DNA of 64,000 nucleotides, taken from positions 2,108,001 to 2,172,000 of the forward strand of contig JAJFPB010000010.1 of the NCBI GenBank assembly GCA_020881915.1, given 5' to 3'. Below are positions 22,386 through 33,994 of the stretch, piece by piece. The notes beneath the pieces were generated by a model. That model was not told where the DNA came from and did no database searches. It worked only from the letters and a program-made list of their open reading frames with translations. Within the stretch, counting starts at the first letter, position 1, and every line of letters begins with the position of its first letter. Both the position numbers and the translations under genes were made by a program. This DNA is from Paramyrothecium sp. XJ0827. Taxonomy: Eukaryota; Ascomycota; Sordariomycetes; Hypocreales; Stachybotryaceae.

Positions 22386-23063
22386 GGCGATTAGAAGGTG
22401 CCCGGGGGGCACAATGCCTTGTTTGGCTGCCTGCCGTTAGAAGGGACCGTCGGGTGGTTGAGCGACGAGAGGTGGGATGGCGAAGGAGAAAATGAGGGGT
22501 ATGCTGCAGCCGGTTGCTGTATGGATCACCGTCAGTAGCACGATTGGCAATATGGGGTTGACACTAATTACGGATTGTCTTGGCCACTCTGGAAATGCAT
22601 ACCGGTCAGAGGCGTTCTGGGGACAAGCGAAGGGGTGTCAAAATAAACAATATCGCGATCTTTTGCTCCGCCTCTATAAGACTCGTCACCACGCATCTTC
22701 CCTTCCCAAGCTGGTTGTCTGATGTCATGGCGCAGCCCGGTGCTGCCGACCTGAACAGCGGCTTACGTTGCCATTTGATTGGGCCTGGGCCGACTTGCGC
22801 TGAAACTGACGCGACATGAGCTGCTTATGAAACGCAGACTGCTGGTACATCAGTATGATACTTGATCAAAGTTTATATCCAAATTAACCAAATTACCATG
22901 AAATAAATCTACTTAACTTTCGGATTTTATGATAAAAACAATTTGGTTTTTGTTTTCCTTTCTTTTTTTCTGAACTTCCGCTCCTGCTTGATGATACTGT
23001 TCAACCTGAGCCGAGCAGCCGAAGCCTGGTTTTGCTCTGAGCGCTGAGTGAATCCAAGCATAT

Positions 23064-23092
23064 TACCTAAGCTACCTTAGGTAAGGTACCTA
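23064..23092. repeat. Interleaved palindromes around AGGTACCT
   Basis: The stretch combines ACCTAAG, CCTTAGG and AGGTACCT, which are reverse-complement related and together can form small hairpins. Similar words recur near 2740-2766, 3905-3914, 27218-27250, 39145-39152 and 63290-63306, always between genes. The function is unknown; a dyad transcription-factor site is one possibility. Confidence 0.5.
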
Positions 23093-24509
23093 ACCAATCC
23101 CTCTGTGGGTATCCGAGTAGTGCAAGATCTAGCGATATTGTCACATTCACTACCTATCTCACCTTCGTCTCCGCCTTACATTTTTGAAATTCGCTTGCCT
23201 TAGCTGTATCTACAGCCGTGCATTACTTGGACTAACGGATTCATCCATCCTTGGGAAAGGATCTACCGGCTACTCAAGACTCGGGATCAGTTCCTAATGG
23301 CTTCGCCCACTTTCCGGTCCCATCTGCAGAATCTCACCACATCTGCGGAGACCGCTGTGCGACGCGGTGACATGATTTGCAGCCAATACGGCCAAGGAGA
23401 CCTATCTGCCGTACAGCCACGGCTGGTCTTCGAGGCGTCGGCATTCGGGGCAAGGATGCCAGCCATCGTCACAGCCAACAAGCCTTGACTACCAAGTACA
23501 ACGCAGGACGACCCACATGTGTTGGTTCTAACAACTCCAAACCTACATACAGCCTGTAGCTGCGGGCACATCAACCCTGCCCATCCCAGGGCCCGTACAT
23601 ATCACCAGGGAGGGGTTGTTCTCCTCCTCACCAAAGGTACCCTCCATTAGAGGTCAAGCTTTCGGCATGAATCGGCAGTCGAGTGTTTAGAACCAACAGC
23701 ACAAAGACGAGTCGTCGGAGCAAACATGGCCGGATTTGGACAGGACTGGCCCCCAGCCTTGCAACCAACGTCCACTAACGCTAGTGCACGGAAAGGCGGA
23801 CGGGCGCGTTGCTCATCCGCTAACTGCTAGGCCAACCATATCCCTGCACTGGCTTGTGGGCTGCCCATTGAGGAACATTGCGGCGCAGGGCCCCTAGGCG
23901 CGCCCTCCACCTCCAGGCCCGCGTGATTGGTGGCAATGCAACCGCACTCGACCAACATCGCACCTCATGCTGCAATCGTGCGGGCAATCATGGCTTGCGA
24001 CCTGCCTCCTCTTCGCATTCAGCACATTCGGCCGCAACACTACAGCCGATCTCTCTCTTCTGACTGGCTCCCTAAGCCCTTGGGGGCCCTCAGTGCACAG
24101 ACGTTACCAGTTTGTCGGGTCTCTCGTCCCCTCTTTCTCTGGCCGATCTACCCATCCTGTCCACTCATGAGCCCTGCTCATCCTGTGTGTTCGTTGCATG
24201 CCCTCAGTGTCACTGGATGTCTGAACCAAGTAGCCCCCGTCCACATCCACTGCGAGTTGTGTCCCTGGCTCGTATGGCGTTCTTTCATTGGCCCTTTTCA
24301 GGCTGTATCTGCCGCTGCTGCGTGATAGTCGACGATTGCGGCCTCGTCCGCATGCTAAGAGCAATGTGCTCCTTTCTGAGTGTTACCCTGATATGCCCAT
24401 CTTTTCCAAGCGCCGTAGACGCTGGCGTTCACCGAAAATACTGGGGCTGACATGAGTCCGTCGCCAGTTATCCCAGTATGTATATATGACCTTGGCACTA
24501 CCAACCAGC

Positions 24510-24578
24510 ATGACCAGGCCCTTTCTCGCTCTTTTCGTTGCCTTCCTGCCCACGTCCGCTGAGCACTGCCATGAATGA
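24510..24578 (+). other. Upstream ORF before RTA1, hydrophobic 22-residue peptide
   Basis: ATG at 24510 opens MTRPFLALFVAFLPTSAEHCHE and stops at TGA 24576-24578, 15 nt before the RTA1 ATG and in the same frame. A further ATG at 24571 opens an out-of-frame ORF that overlaps the RTA1 start. If the transcript begins upstream of 24510, both would depress translation of the main frame. Confidence 0.4.
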
Positions 24579-24593
24579 CTTGAATCCCCGACC

Positions 24594-25878
24594 ATGGCAG
24601 GCGACTGTGCTTCGAGCTGCCCAGTGGACGGTGGCTTCTACTCCTACATCCCTAACGTAGCCGGCAACGCCGTCTGCGCCGGGGCTTTTGGTCTTCTCAT
24701 ACCTCTGCTGGTTTTTCGTGGCCTTCACTCTGGGACGCTCAACTTCACCACCTCTTTAGTGGTTGGGGTTGTGCTGGAGGTCTTAGGGTTCGTCAGTCGG
24801 ATTCTCCTTCGGCAGAACAAACAAGACAAGCGCTTTTTCACCTTGTCCCTCTTGGGTACGCTCATCGGCCCAGCGTTCATGAGTGCAGCTGTCTTTCTGG
24901 TCTTGCCACACATCTTGAGGATTTACGGTGATCGGCTCAGCCCGTTGAGGCCGATGATCGCTGGTATCATCTTCTATTCTCTTATGACTGGCTCAGTCAT
25001 CGTTCAGGTCATAGGCATTGTAGCTGCTGCTTACGGTTTCCGCGGTCTCAAGGTATGTCAGCATCAGACAGGCCTTTATTGATCTCATTCCTAACCCACA
25101 GTGCCAGCTAGCTGATGGCACCACCATCATCGTGGCCGGCTTGTGTTTGCAAGTAGTCGCGCTGCTTGCCTTTGCTGCTACACATTTGTGCCTCATGCTT
25201 CGGGTACGACCACGAGGGGCTCGCCTAGATCCCAAATACTCGCGGGTATACCAATCTCCAAGATTTTCCAGGTTCCTTCGAGGTCAGTACAAACTTCCTT
25301 TCATCTCCATTCTTGAGTCTCGCATGGAGCCAATAGCTCACAGCTTGTGTGTAGCCATAGAGGTCGCTACTGGATTGCTTCTTGCTTATTCCATATACCG
25401 CATTGCCGAGATAGCACCTGGCATGAGCAGCAAGCTCTTCCAGAATGAGGAGGCATTCATGATTATGAATGGTGCACTTCCATTTGCATCCTGTGCTTTG
25501 GTGTCCGTCTTCCACCCTGGCGCCACGTTTGGTGATGCCTGGGCTGCAACGTCTCCGCGTCACCCTCGTCGTCGAGCCCCAGCCCCGGCTCCGCTGCGTC
25601 CGGTCGGACACGTTGCACACCATCGATATAATCCTTCGATTGGTAAACAGTTCACACCAACCTCTCAGAAACCACTCCGCTACTCCGACCCTCCGAAGGT
25701 GGCTGCGGGTTCACCTGGGCTGCCGCCGAATCCGAAACCTTTACCAAAGCCTCCAAGCCCAAGGGCACCACCTGCCGCCGCGCTGACACCACCGTTCGAG
25801 CAGCGGTTCTTGGACCATATGGATGGAAGACCTCAGGCTCCTCGGAAAAACCTAGTGGACAGCGAGGCTCTGTGGTAA
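24594..25878 (+). CDS. RTA1-like seven-helix membrane protein
   Basis: Member of the fungal RTA1/RSB1 family (seven transmembrane helices; lipid translocation or toxicant resistance in yeast). Proposed exons are 24594-25052, 25102-25282 and 25337-25878, giving 393 residues. Intron 1 (GTATGT ... CACAG) is clear and rejoins GLK to CQLADGTTII. Intron 2 (25283-25336, GTCAGT ... ATAG, 54 nt) is less certain because the frame is also open through it. Removing it deletes 18 residues and aligns helix 6 as RFLRAHSLCVAIEVATGLL, which fits the family better. The family signature region follows (YSIYRIAEIAPG, then VFHPGATFG). The cytoplasmic tail is Pro/Arg-rich and low-complexity. The substrate is unknown. 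Confidence 0.82.
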
Positions 25879-28800
25879 GTCATACTAGGTCAAAGAAGCA
25901 AGGGTCTTCGAGCTATGGTTGGTAGTGGCCAGCCAGTGCGCATGAGCAGGGAAATCATGAGGTAGTAGAGGATATCTTCGTTGAGACTTGTCAAGGTATG
26001 GCTTTGTTTAGCTTATACGGGTTTTAGCGGTGGGCGGCAGTTTGTGATTTATGCTACGTGGAGTTTGGCAGCACAATACCATTATTGATACTCAGGTTGA
26101 TCAGTGCTGTTCTCGAGTAAGTGATCTGGGAGACGTCGTAGCCATAGTAATAATGCTTGCACTGTTCGCATTGCCATGTCGCATGCTCCATCAGCAAGAT
26201 CCTCAGGAGCAATATCCATGCGAGAACCTTCCAGCTCATCAATTGGACAGGAGTGAACTCGCAGCACTGGCACGGACATCGCTGTTGCCCTAGTAAAGAC
26301 GACAATATTTTCTGTAACTTCTCATAGACTCGGGTGGCGATTTATCGTTCACTTCTACTGCTCCACTGCTTTGCCCCTGGGAGATGCTGGAGGGTGAAAT
26401 GATGGCCCGGCAGACTCGTAGCTGTTTCATCGCAAACATGGAAGAGCTCCTGCCGTGTACGAAGAGATAGTTGCTCAGAGCCTGACAGCTCCGACCAGTC
26501 GGTCGAGGACCCTCTTATACAGACTTGATTCAAATTCCAGCCAGATTCGATCGGCTCGAATACCAGGCGTTTTCAGTCACAGTACAGATTCTCGGTGTGT
26601 AGCATCGACTTCTTTCGGACCGAGAGCGTATTACAATAACGTATTCAGGAGTGGCGCATGCTCAATTTAGGTCGGCGGGGTGCACCTCGTCTTCCCTCCG
26701 TCACTGGAGACGCACGAGACAACCCCAAGGTAATTTGAATGAAGCCGGGGGATGCAAGATGGACAATTATGTCTTATCGTGTTCCGTTCTCCAAGCCCAG
26801 GATCTCAGCATGACGAGACCGAAGTATGCTTAGTGGTGACAGCACCGAGGATAAACCCAGCGCATAACGATGCAGATTTCGTGTCATGTTCAGAGCTAGC
26901 AATGCTGAGCAAATGCCAGTGAAGTCTCACAAGGTTCGACAAAGAATCCATGTCTCGGTAGGAGTGCACCCGAGAGAAACCAAGAAAGAGGGTTGGGCCG
27001 ATGCAGGCTTGACAGATGCGACCCCCCAGCGGCCATTGGCGGTTCAGATGAACAGTGTGGAGCATGAGCCTGCATTGGGGGCCCATCACCCTGCCTGACC
27101 TGCGCCAGGCCGCTAAGCTGTCTTTGGTAAGGCAGGACAGAGTAGGAACCGGCGCTAGGCGCGGCCCCAGGCTTGACAGGGGGGGAACAGAGTCACTTAC
27201 TTTGCACCTTACTTCCGCGGTACCTAAGCTAGCCAAGGTGCCTTACCTACCAACCTGACCTTCCTCTCATGTGCGTGCCTTGCCTAGGGACAGCAAACTA
27301 AAGAAGGCCCACAAGGAACCGGGGGCCCCATCGAGGGCATCCAAAAGCGTCAGGACTGTGACTTGTATCTCTCCACATCCTCGTCGTCGACAACGCCTCA
27401 TGCCGTGCCGCTCGCATGTGCCGCGCCAATCGCTTAGCTCTGCCACCACTAGGGACGAGCCGAACGAGCTCCTCTCCGCCCAAGCCAATTTGACAAATGA
27501 GATGAGTAAATGATGACATACAGCACGATGCCACCCTGTCCGGTCTTCGGCGCCTACGCAAGTCGTCGATAGGCAGTGCCGCGCTCTTCGCTGCCACGTA
27601 TCGCCTGCTTCCGCCAGCCATGGTTCCCAAGGATGTGGTGGGCTTTCGACAGCCACACCGACGGATATCACTTGTTTGGGCTTCTCTGTTGGGGTCGATC
27701 TACCGCGTGCGTCGGAACGCCTCCTTCCTCGTCTCATTTATTCTTATGATGCACAAAACACGCACCAGGAGCTGTAGATATTTGCTCACTCCAATACACC
27801 AGCCATGGAAAGAAAGTCTGTAGGGAAAAAAGGCTTCTGCTATCCCCCTCACCGATAGAGGAGCGACGTCGGTCTTGCTCTTGTTTCACCTTGGGACACG
27901 TCAGGGTTGCATCCCCAGAGTCAGATAAGATGTACGAGGAAACCAAAAGATCGCTCAAAGGTTGATTCTTTCCACGTTCGACGAGGCCTTGTTCTCCCGT
28001 CGCCACCCTGTAAGCGGCGTCCGGTTCTAAACGAGGTGGAAGCGTGAGGCGACTCTCATCACGATGGAGCTGGCCCGACCACGCTCCCTTCTCCCACTTC
28101 TCTCGCAAAAGGAGATATTATCATGGCAACATATCCAGTCCTTTAGCTCGGTTCTTGCCTGCCATGTTTTGTGGGGTGTCTCACAAGGTTGCTCGGATGC
28201 TTAATCTAATCTATTCAGATTGTGCTGGCATGTGACCTGGGTGGATCACGGCTTCACCAGATACCGTGTTTGGCTTCCGATCACACGTCCCTAGCTTGAC
28301 CTCCTTCATCAAAAAGATGACCAAACCCTTTGTCATGGTTAACTCTCGCAGTTGCAGGTCAATCAATGCCAGGTTGTGTGGACTGCTTCACATACCACGT
28401 ACTTGAAGAAGCAGCTATGTGGAACTGTCATCGTCGGTATCTGGGGATGTGATTAAGTGACAAGAAATTTTCAGGGTCTGTCTCGTCGATGTGATGGGCA
28501 CGATTGGGTGTTGTCGAGACCTCGCAGTCTGTGGTATGACTCCAGGACTTCGCGCGTGCTTACCTGGTGTTGTTATGTCATAGGGCTCACTGCCTATTCA
28601 TGCCTACATTACTTGTCCTTTCATGGGCCAGAGTGTACCTAAGGAGAACTGTAAAAAGATGTCGTCAAGCATAAGCTTGGTGTTGCGGCGTTTTGTGTGT
28701 CACGGGCACCCGTTTCTCGGAGAGACAATGCCGAAGATCGTCGATATCCGGCCGGCGGGGAAACCCTGATTCTGGACATTAAGATGTACCCTACCGTGGA

Positions 28801-29661
28801 ACAGAACCAGCACGGGGGATCGGGTCCCATATCAGAATCACTTTGACACATGACCATCCCCTCCCGGGTTAAAAGCTTGTTCAGACATCGGAGTCGCTGT
28901 CCGCGCCACGGCGATGAGAGAGTGTAGGTGGTGCAATATCGGGCCACTTGACATTTGTCGGAGGCTCGACTGCGACGGTTAGCATTGACCCATCGTGGCA
29001 CGACCCATGGGCGGGTTTGGTACTCGCAAGCGTAGCACGAATGTGGTCAATAGACTTTTGGACGTCAAGGGTGGGTTTCCTACAAGAAGCATAAGGTTTG
29101 CTTCGAGTGTATTCCATCTGTGGCTCCTTTGGATATGACCGTCGTCATTTCCACAACGTCAACCCTCTTTGCGGCTGGAAAAAAAATCTCTTCCTGCACA
29201 AAAGGCGTCAGCCACTATTGCTGGCACTCTGGATTTACTGCCACGACTTGTGCCTGAACACTGTAGGTCTCACATAGTCGGCTTGTCTGACCGCTGGTCC
29301 CTTTACATCGCAAGGGCTGAGTCAAATGGTCTCCCCGCCTCGAGACGAAGCACGAGAACGTTGTTAGGCTGGAATCTCACACCGAATTCTGGTAATAGCA
29401 CGCTCCCCAACCTAGGAAGACAGGAAACATTTATCGACCCACCACTTCCAACCTTGGCGGCCAGACGCCTGCTCGTGAAGCACGCCACAAGGGATACATT
29501 GTCGTTGTGAAACGCCTGATTGCCACGAGTAAGTCTGTGAACTGGTGTCAGTGTATGTTCTTTGTCAAGGATGGCATAACTCACAGAAAACTACGCATAT
29601 AGCCGAATCTAGTTCGCCTCCTCCTACTCTCCACGTATTCCAGCCTGTCCTGCCTCTTCAA
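25879..29661. other. 3.8 kb region without a supported gene
   Basis: Between RTA1 and the ferric reductase, both on plus. Several short ATG frames on minus (26082-26279, 28881-29117) and a longer GTG-started one (29303-29584) have a plausible composition, but no motif I recognise and no convincing intron chain. They may be relics. A GGTACCTAAG/CCTTACCTACC cluster lies at 27218-27250. The last few hundred bases should hold the reductase promoter. Confidence 0.4.
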
Positions 29662-31568
29662 ATGGCTAGCGGTTCGCGCTATACACCGGCTCAACTAGCC
29701 AGGTTTGCCCGGCGAAACAGAACCAACTATGAGTCGTTGCTGGCCTTCCTTGCTGCTATACTGGCGCTCATGACTGGTTTCTTGCTAGTACACTGGCTTC
29801 GGCGTGCAAGTCATCGCCTCAGAATCAAGAAACCGACTATCCTTGTGGCTGTTTCAAGGTGAGAACTCTGCCGGGTCAAAACCAGGCTGCACCGTCTGAC
29901 TGTTCATCTTCAGGAGAATCAGAAGTCTCTCAAACCGCAAGGTACCAGGGCTACCATCTGCTGGGCATTTATTGGTTGTCATCTTATACGTTGCCATCAA
30001 TATCATTGTCACCTTTACCAACTTGATACACACCAATCTGGGCTCAAACCTGGGATCACGGACTGGATTGTAAGTGGCGATCCATCGGGAGCTTGGCGAT
30101 GAAGTACGAATCTGTCTGGTGACTGACACATTGCTGTAGGATGGCAGTTGCGAACATGGCGCTCGTCTTCTTCTTGGGTTTGAAGAATACGCCTTTAGCG
30201 GCGATGACACCCTGGTCTTATGAACGGCTAAACGTGCTACATCGAATGGCTGGCTATACAACAGTCGCTATTATTATCGTTCACGCTTCTACCTACACAT
30301 CCTATTTTGTGAAAGCTGGAAGGAATGCACGACTATTGGAAATTGGCGAGATATATGGTATGGTTGCTGGCCTCTCGTTTCTCGTGCTCGGGCCCATCGC
30401 GGCCGTGGTACGACGCTGGTCTTACGAACTTTTCTATTACCTCCACGTCACTTTCATCATCCTCGGCCTTGTCATGACGGGATTGCATCAGCCTGAGTTG
30501 AGTAAGAAGGCCTTCATCGCAACATCCATTGCTGGTGGCTTATGGGGTGCTGATCGTATCATTCGCTTCTGCCGGTTGGCCGCTTACAGTGCCAACAACT
30601 CGGTTACGCTAACTCCCTTGCCCAATGGAGGCACTCGTGTGACACTCGCGAGAGCTCCAGTTAACGCAGACTCAGGCAAGCATTGCTTCCTATGGATCCC
30701 TTCTATCCGCTCATGCGAAACCCATCCGTTCACCATCGCTGCTATGCATCCCCTGGAGTTTGTGGTGGCATCACACGACGGCTTTACGTCTGCACTCCAC
30801 AAGCATGCTCTAGAGAATCCCGGAGCAACTTTGAGGGCCTCAGTCGAGGGTGCTTACGGCACATTTCCCGACCCACTTGAGTTCGACAAAGTCGTGCTCA
30901 TAGCTGGTGGAAGCGGTGCGAGCTTCACATTCGGTGTCCTTCAAAGTATGCTCAGGAGATTGAAAGTGGATGATGTGAGAGAAGTCATACTTGTCTGGAT
31001 TGTCAGGAAAGAGTGTAAGTATCTCTTGCACGTGACTGGTAGCACGAACGTGCACTGACGCTTTTGAAAAGCTTACCTGCACTGGTACTTGAGGCACCTT
31101 GAAGTCCTCCTCCAGGATAGCAGAGTCACCGTACAAATCTACGTCACGAGACACTCGACGTCTGAGTTGCCCAGTCCGACCATGGAGTCTCGCTCAAGGC
31201 ACCCTTCTAGAGTTGTTGTATCCAAGGGCATGCTTGAAGAGGACAAGTCGGTAGAGCTTGACTTACCGACGTCGAATGCCAGTGTAGATTTGGAAAAGTC
31301 GCTGCCTTTAGAGACGGAATGCAGTTCGCCGGTCGAGAGTTCGTACTCAAGTTTTGACACCATCGCGAACATGCCGATCAAGTATCAGCGTCCAGACGTC
31401 GAGCCGCTCATCCGTGCTGCAGTAGACAGCACCAACACCCAAGGAAAGGTAGCCATTATGGGCTGCGGTCCCGATGGTCTGATGAATCAGGTACGGAACG
31501 TGACATCGGCATGCATACGGACGGATGGTCCGTCAGTGGAGCTGCATTGCGAGCACTTTGGATGGTGA
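29662..31568 (+). CDS. Ferric/cupric-chelate reductase (FRE family)
   Basis: Plasma-membrane haem-flavoprotein that passes electrons from cytosolic NADPH to extracellular Fe(III) or Cu(II). Exons 29662-29858, 29914-30069, 30140-31014 and 31072-31568 give 574 residues. All junctions have GT/AG ends and continuous motifs (for example TGL to MAVANMALVFF, RKE to SYLHWYLRHLE). Haem ligands show the H-x13-H spacing twice: His152/His166 and His220/His234. The FAD-binding motif HPFTIAA is at about 313 and the nucleotide-binding loop IAGGSGASFTFG at about 371-382. The NAD-domain motif GCGPDGLM (about 540) precedes the C-terminal ELHCEHFGW typical of this family. A Ser-rich acidic insertion (about 430-510) separates the two parts of the NAD domain. 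Metal preference is not readable from sequence. Confidence 0.92.
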
Positions 31569-32957
31569 AAAGATTACGGGTGGCTGGTCCAGATATGGGC
31601 ATCGCAAAGGGGGTTCGCTGTGATTCATGGCTTGCATCAAATAGCATCGGAGTTGTGCTTTCTTATTCTTGCATGCAGCCATTCTCCGAGCTGATTCGTA
31701 GCTCCTACATCTATTCAGAACGGTGTTTCAATTTGTGTATAGAGGTCAACTCTTAATTGCAAGCGAAAGCGATGTTGCCACCACTCCTTAACGACATCCG
31801 ATACGACCAAGCAAATATCTCCAGGGATGTCCCCATCGAGACCTGTCAGAGACCCGCTCACCGGAGGAGTCTAGGGTTCATAGCTTGACGTAGCTCAAAT
31901 ATTCTTCATGCTGTTGCTGGCGCAATGGTTAGGTCGGTCGAAACTGCCGGCGGAGCCTCATCATGGTTCGATTTCTGTGTGCGCCAACGTACGCATTATT
32001 CTTTTGCCTTTTTGGGGGGAGGGCTTTCTTTCTCCCTTTCTTTCTGTTTTTTCCCCCCCTTCTTCTTCATCTTTCTTTGGGCTATATTTTGGATTTCACT
32101 CTTCATATTTTGCCTAGACTTCAAATCCATAGGAGATGAGTTTTCACTTATATATTCTTTTTTATCGCTCTTGTTGACGGTAAATGGGTTTGAGATCGGG
32201 GGTGTTGCGAACTACTTGCACCAAAAACATCAGGACAAGGGCAAAGATTTCTTGTCTATAACATCCTCGAGTAAAAGAACTAACACGCTAATTTTTGGTG
32301 GTTTTTTGCCCAGTAAAGTGTCATCGGGGCTTTTGAATGTCAAAACACCAACGGCGGATTACCGTTCATCTGATGCAGGGTAGGCAGATGCTATGGTGGT
32401 CGAGTCATCACGAACGGCAATGACGTCAGACGATAGTGGCAGACCTAGCCCGGTGGAATATCCAGTGGTGTTACCAAGCTGGTATCGACTCAAAGCTGCA
32501 CCTCAAGGTTCTTGTTCAACAACCAATTCACTGGCAACTCGTGCCAAGAAGCGCTACTGTAGGAGTTGTCGAATTCGAGCAATAACGCAGACTGTTGAGC
32601 CTGCTCCGGTAAGAAGCCCAGAGCGTTCCCAAGAAGACAACCATGCTTTGGCTAATGTTCATATAGTAACAAGTCCCAGCAAGGAGTTTTCTCTTGATTT
32701 TCAAGTACTTTGCAGCGCCACATCCAAGATAGCCTGACGAAGGCGGGCTTGTTTCAGTTCAGGAGCAGTCACCAGTGAATTTCGTGAACAGGACAGTGTC
32801 ATTACTGCCAAGTTCATCAAGTTGGGGGTTGGACCGGGGCATGGTCCCATCGATGTGCTGATAAACCGAGTATCAACTTTCGAAACATCAGCGAAGCGCC
32901 ATCAGTCCAGATACCTCCAACCCACGCCAAAAGTGCATTCGCAAGTCCGAGGTGAAC
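31569..32957. other. Intergenic region with a T-rich tract
   Basis: Between the reductase stop and the mitochondrial carrier start. Positions 32000-32110 are very T-rich on plus and create a falsely hydrophobic open frame (31925-32383). The carrier promoter should lie in the last few hundred bases. No gene is supported. Confidence 0.45.
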
Positions 32958-33994
32958 ATGGAAGTCTACATTGTAAGTTTGACTACGACTCACGCGGCGC
33001 AACGATGCTGAATGCAACTCCCAGGCTGGGGCTGTGGCGGCCTTCACAGTTGACGTGCTGGTGTATCCCCTTGATACTCTTAAGACGCGATACCAAAGCC
33101 AGGACTACTTGAAAGTGTACACTTCAGATCCGGCAAATAAACCATTCGCCCTCCGAGGCTTGTATCAGGGCATTGGGAGCGTTGTGCTTGCAACCCTCCC
33201 CGCAGGTAAGCCACGCAGTGCTGATGAACCAGTAACCATGACCATTTGATAGCGCGCTCACCGTGGTCACAGCTGGAGTTTTCTTCTCCACGTACGAGAG
33301 CACGAAGAAGTTATTCTCGAGGACTCTTCCGATACCGGAACCGCTGGTGCATTCATCCGCTTCAGCGGTCGCGGAGATGGCGTCGTGCCTTATCCTGGCG
33401 CCCGCAGAGGTCATCAAGCAGAACGCGCAGATGCTCCGCGAAGAACCAGGATCGAAACACATCCAAGGATCCTCCTCCCTGAGAGCATTTCGCCGGCTGG
33501 CCGGCGAAGGAGTCGCGCAGCGTCTGTTTAGTGGTTACACAGCATTAGTGGCCCGAAATCTCCCGTTCACCGCTCTCCAGTTCCCTGCATTCGAGTACGC
33601 GCGGAGCCGGCTGTCGGCGTCGAACCTTACAGCGGATGGCAAGCCAAGCAGCCTTTTGCAGGTATGGGTGAACAGCGGAGTCAGCGCGGGCAGTGCGGGC
33701 GCCTTCGCAGCTGTTGCTACAACGCCAAGTGACGTCGTGAAGACGCGGATGATGCTCACGGCAGGAAGCGGCGAGCACGGGAATGACAACCTATCTGGAC
33801 AAAAGAAGGCGAGAAAAGGAGCTTGGGCAGTAACGCAAGATGTATGGCGAGAGAGGGGCTTCAAGGGGTTCTTCCGAGGAGGACTGTTCCGGTCAGCTTG
33901 GACAGCCCTGGCGAGCGGCCTGTATCTGGGAACGTACGACGTAGCGAAGGTGTGGCTGGAGCGCAGGAAGGACAGAAAAAGCCTAGAGAGGTAG
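32958..33994 (+). CDS. Mitochondrial carrier (SLC25), S-adenosylmethionine-carrier-like
   Basis: Inner-membrane solute carrier with three repeats. Exons 32958-32972 (only MEVYI), 33025-33205 and 33273-33994 give 305 residues, the usual SLC25 length. The signature motifs are PLDTLK, PAEVIK and PSDVVK, one per repeat. The whole pattern resembles S-adenosylmethionine carriers (Pet8/SLC25A26): APAEVIKQNAQ in repeat 2, SGYTALVARNLPFTALQFP after it, and TTPSDVVKTRMML in repeat 3. The Pet8 type would import SAM for mitochondrial methylation and export SAH. Substrate is assigned by resemblance only. The 15-nt first coding exon is easily missed, but without it helix 1 lacks its start. The S-adenosylhomocysteine hydrolase gene lies 5.4 kb downstream. 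Confidence 0.82.

Larger units (their letters stand above)
22386..24593. other. 2.2 kb intergenic region between divergent genes
   Basis: Holds the arrestin promoter and the RTA1 promoter. Positions 22850-22990 are strongly AT-rich. A cluster of ACCTAAG/TTAGGT/GGTACC elements lies at 23064-23092. Short open frames here (for example 23927-24325, plus) have no domain character. An upstream ORF for the RTA1 gene is annotated separately. Confidence 0.45.

Noticed and set aside
22386..22412. N-terminal extension of the arrestin to 22412
   Set aside because: The first codon is GTG; the first ATG (22385) begins the conserved arrestin sequence.
28881..29117. 78-codon ATG frame on minus, mildly coding-like
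   Set aside because: No motif, no splice partners and no signal peptide; too short to support alone.
29303..29584. Minus-strand frame just upstream of the ferric reductase, with an intron-like continuation
   Set aside because: It starts with GTG, and a true upstream exon would overlap the reductase promoter. No family is recognised.
31925..32383. Hydrophobic 152-codon frame on plus, possible membrane protein
   Set aside because: The hydrophobicity comes from a T-rich tract coding Phe/Leu/Ser runs; there is no helix pattern or homology.
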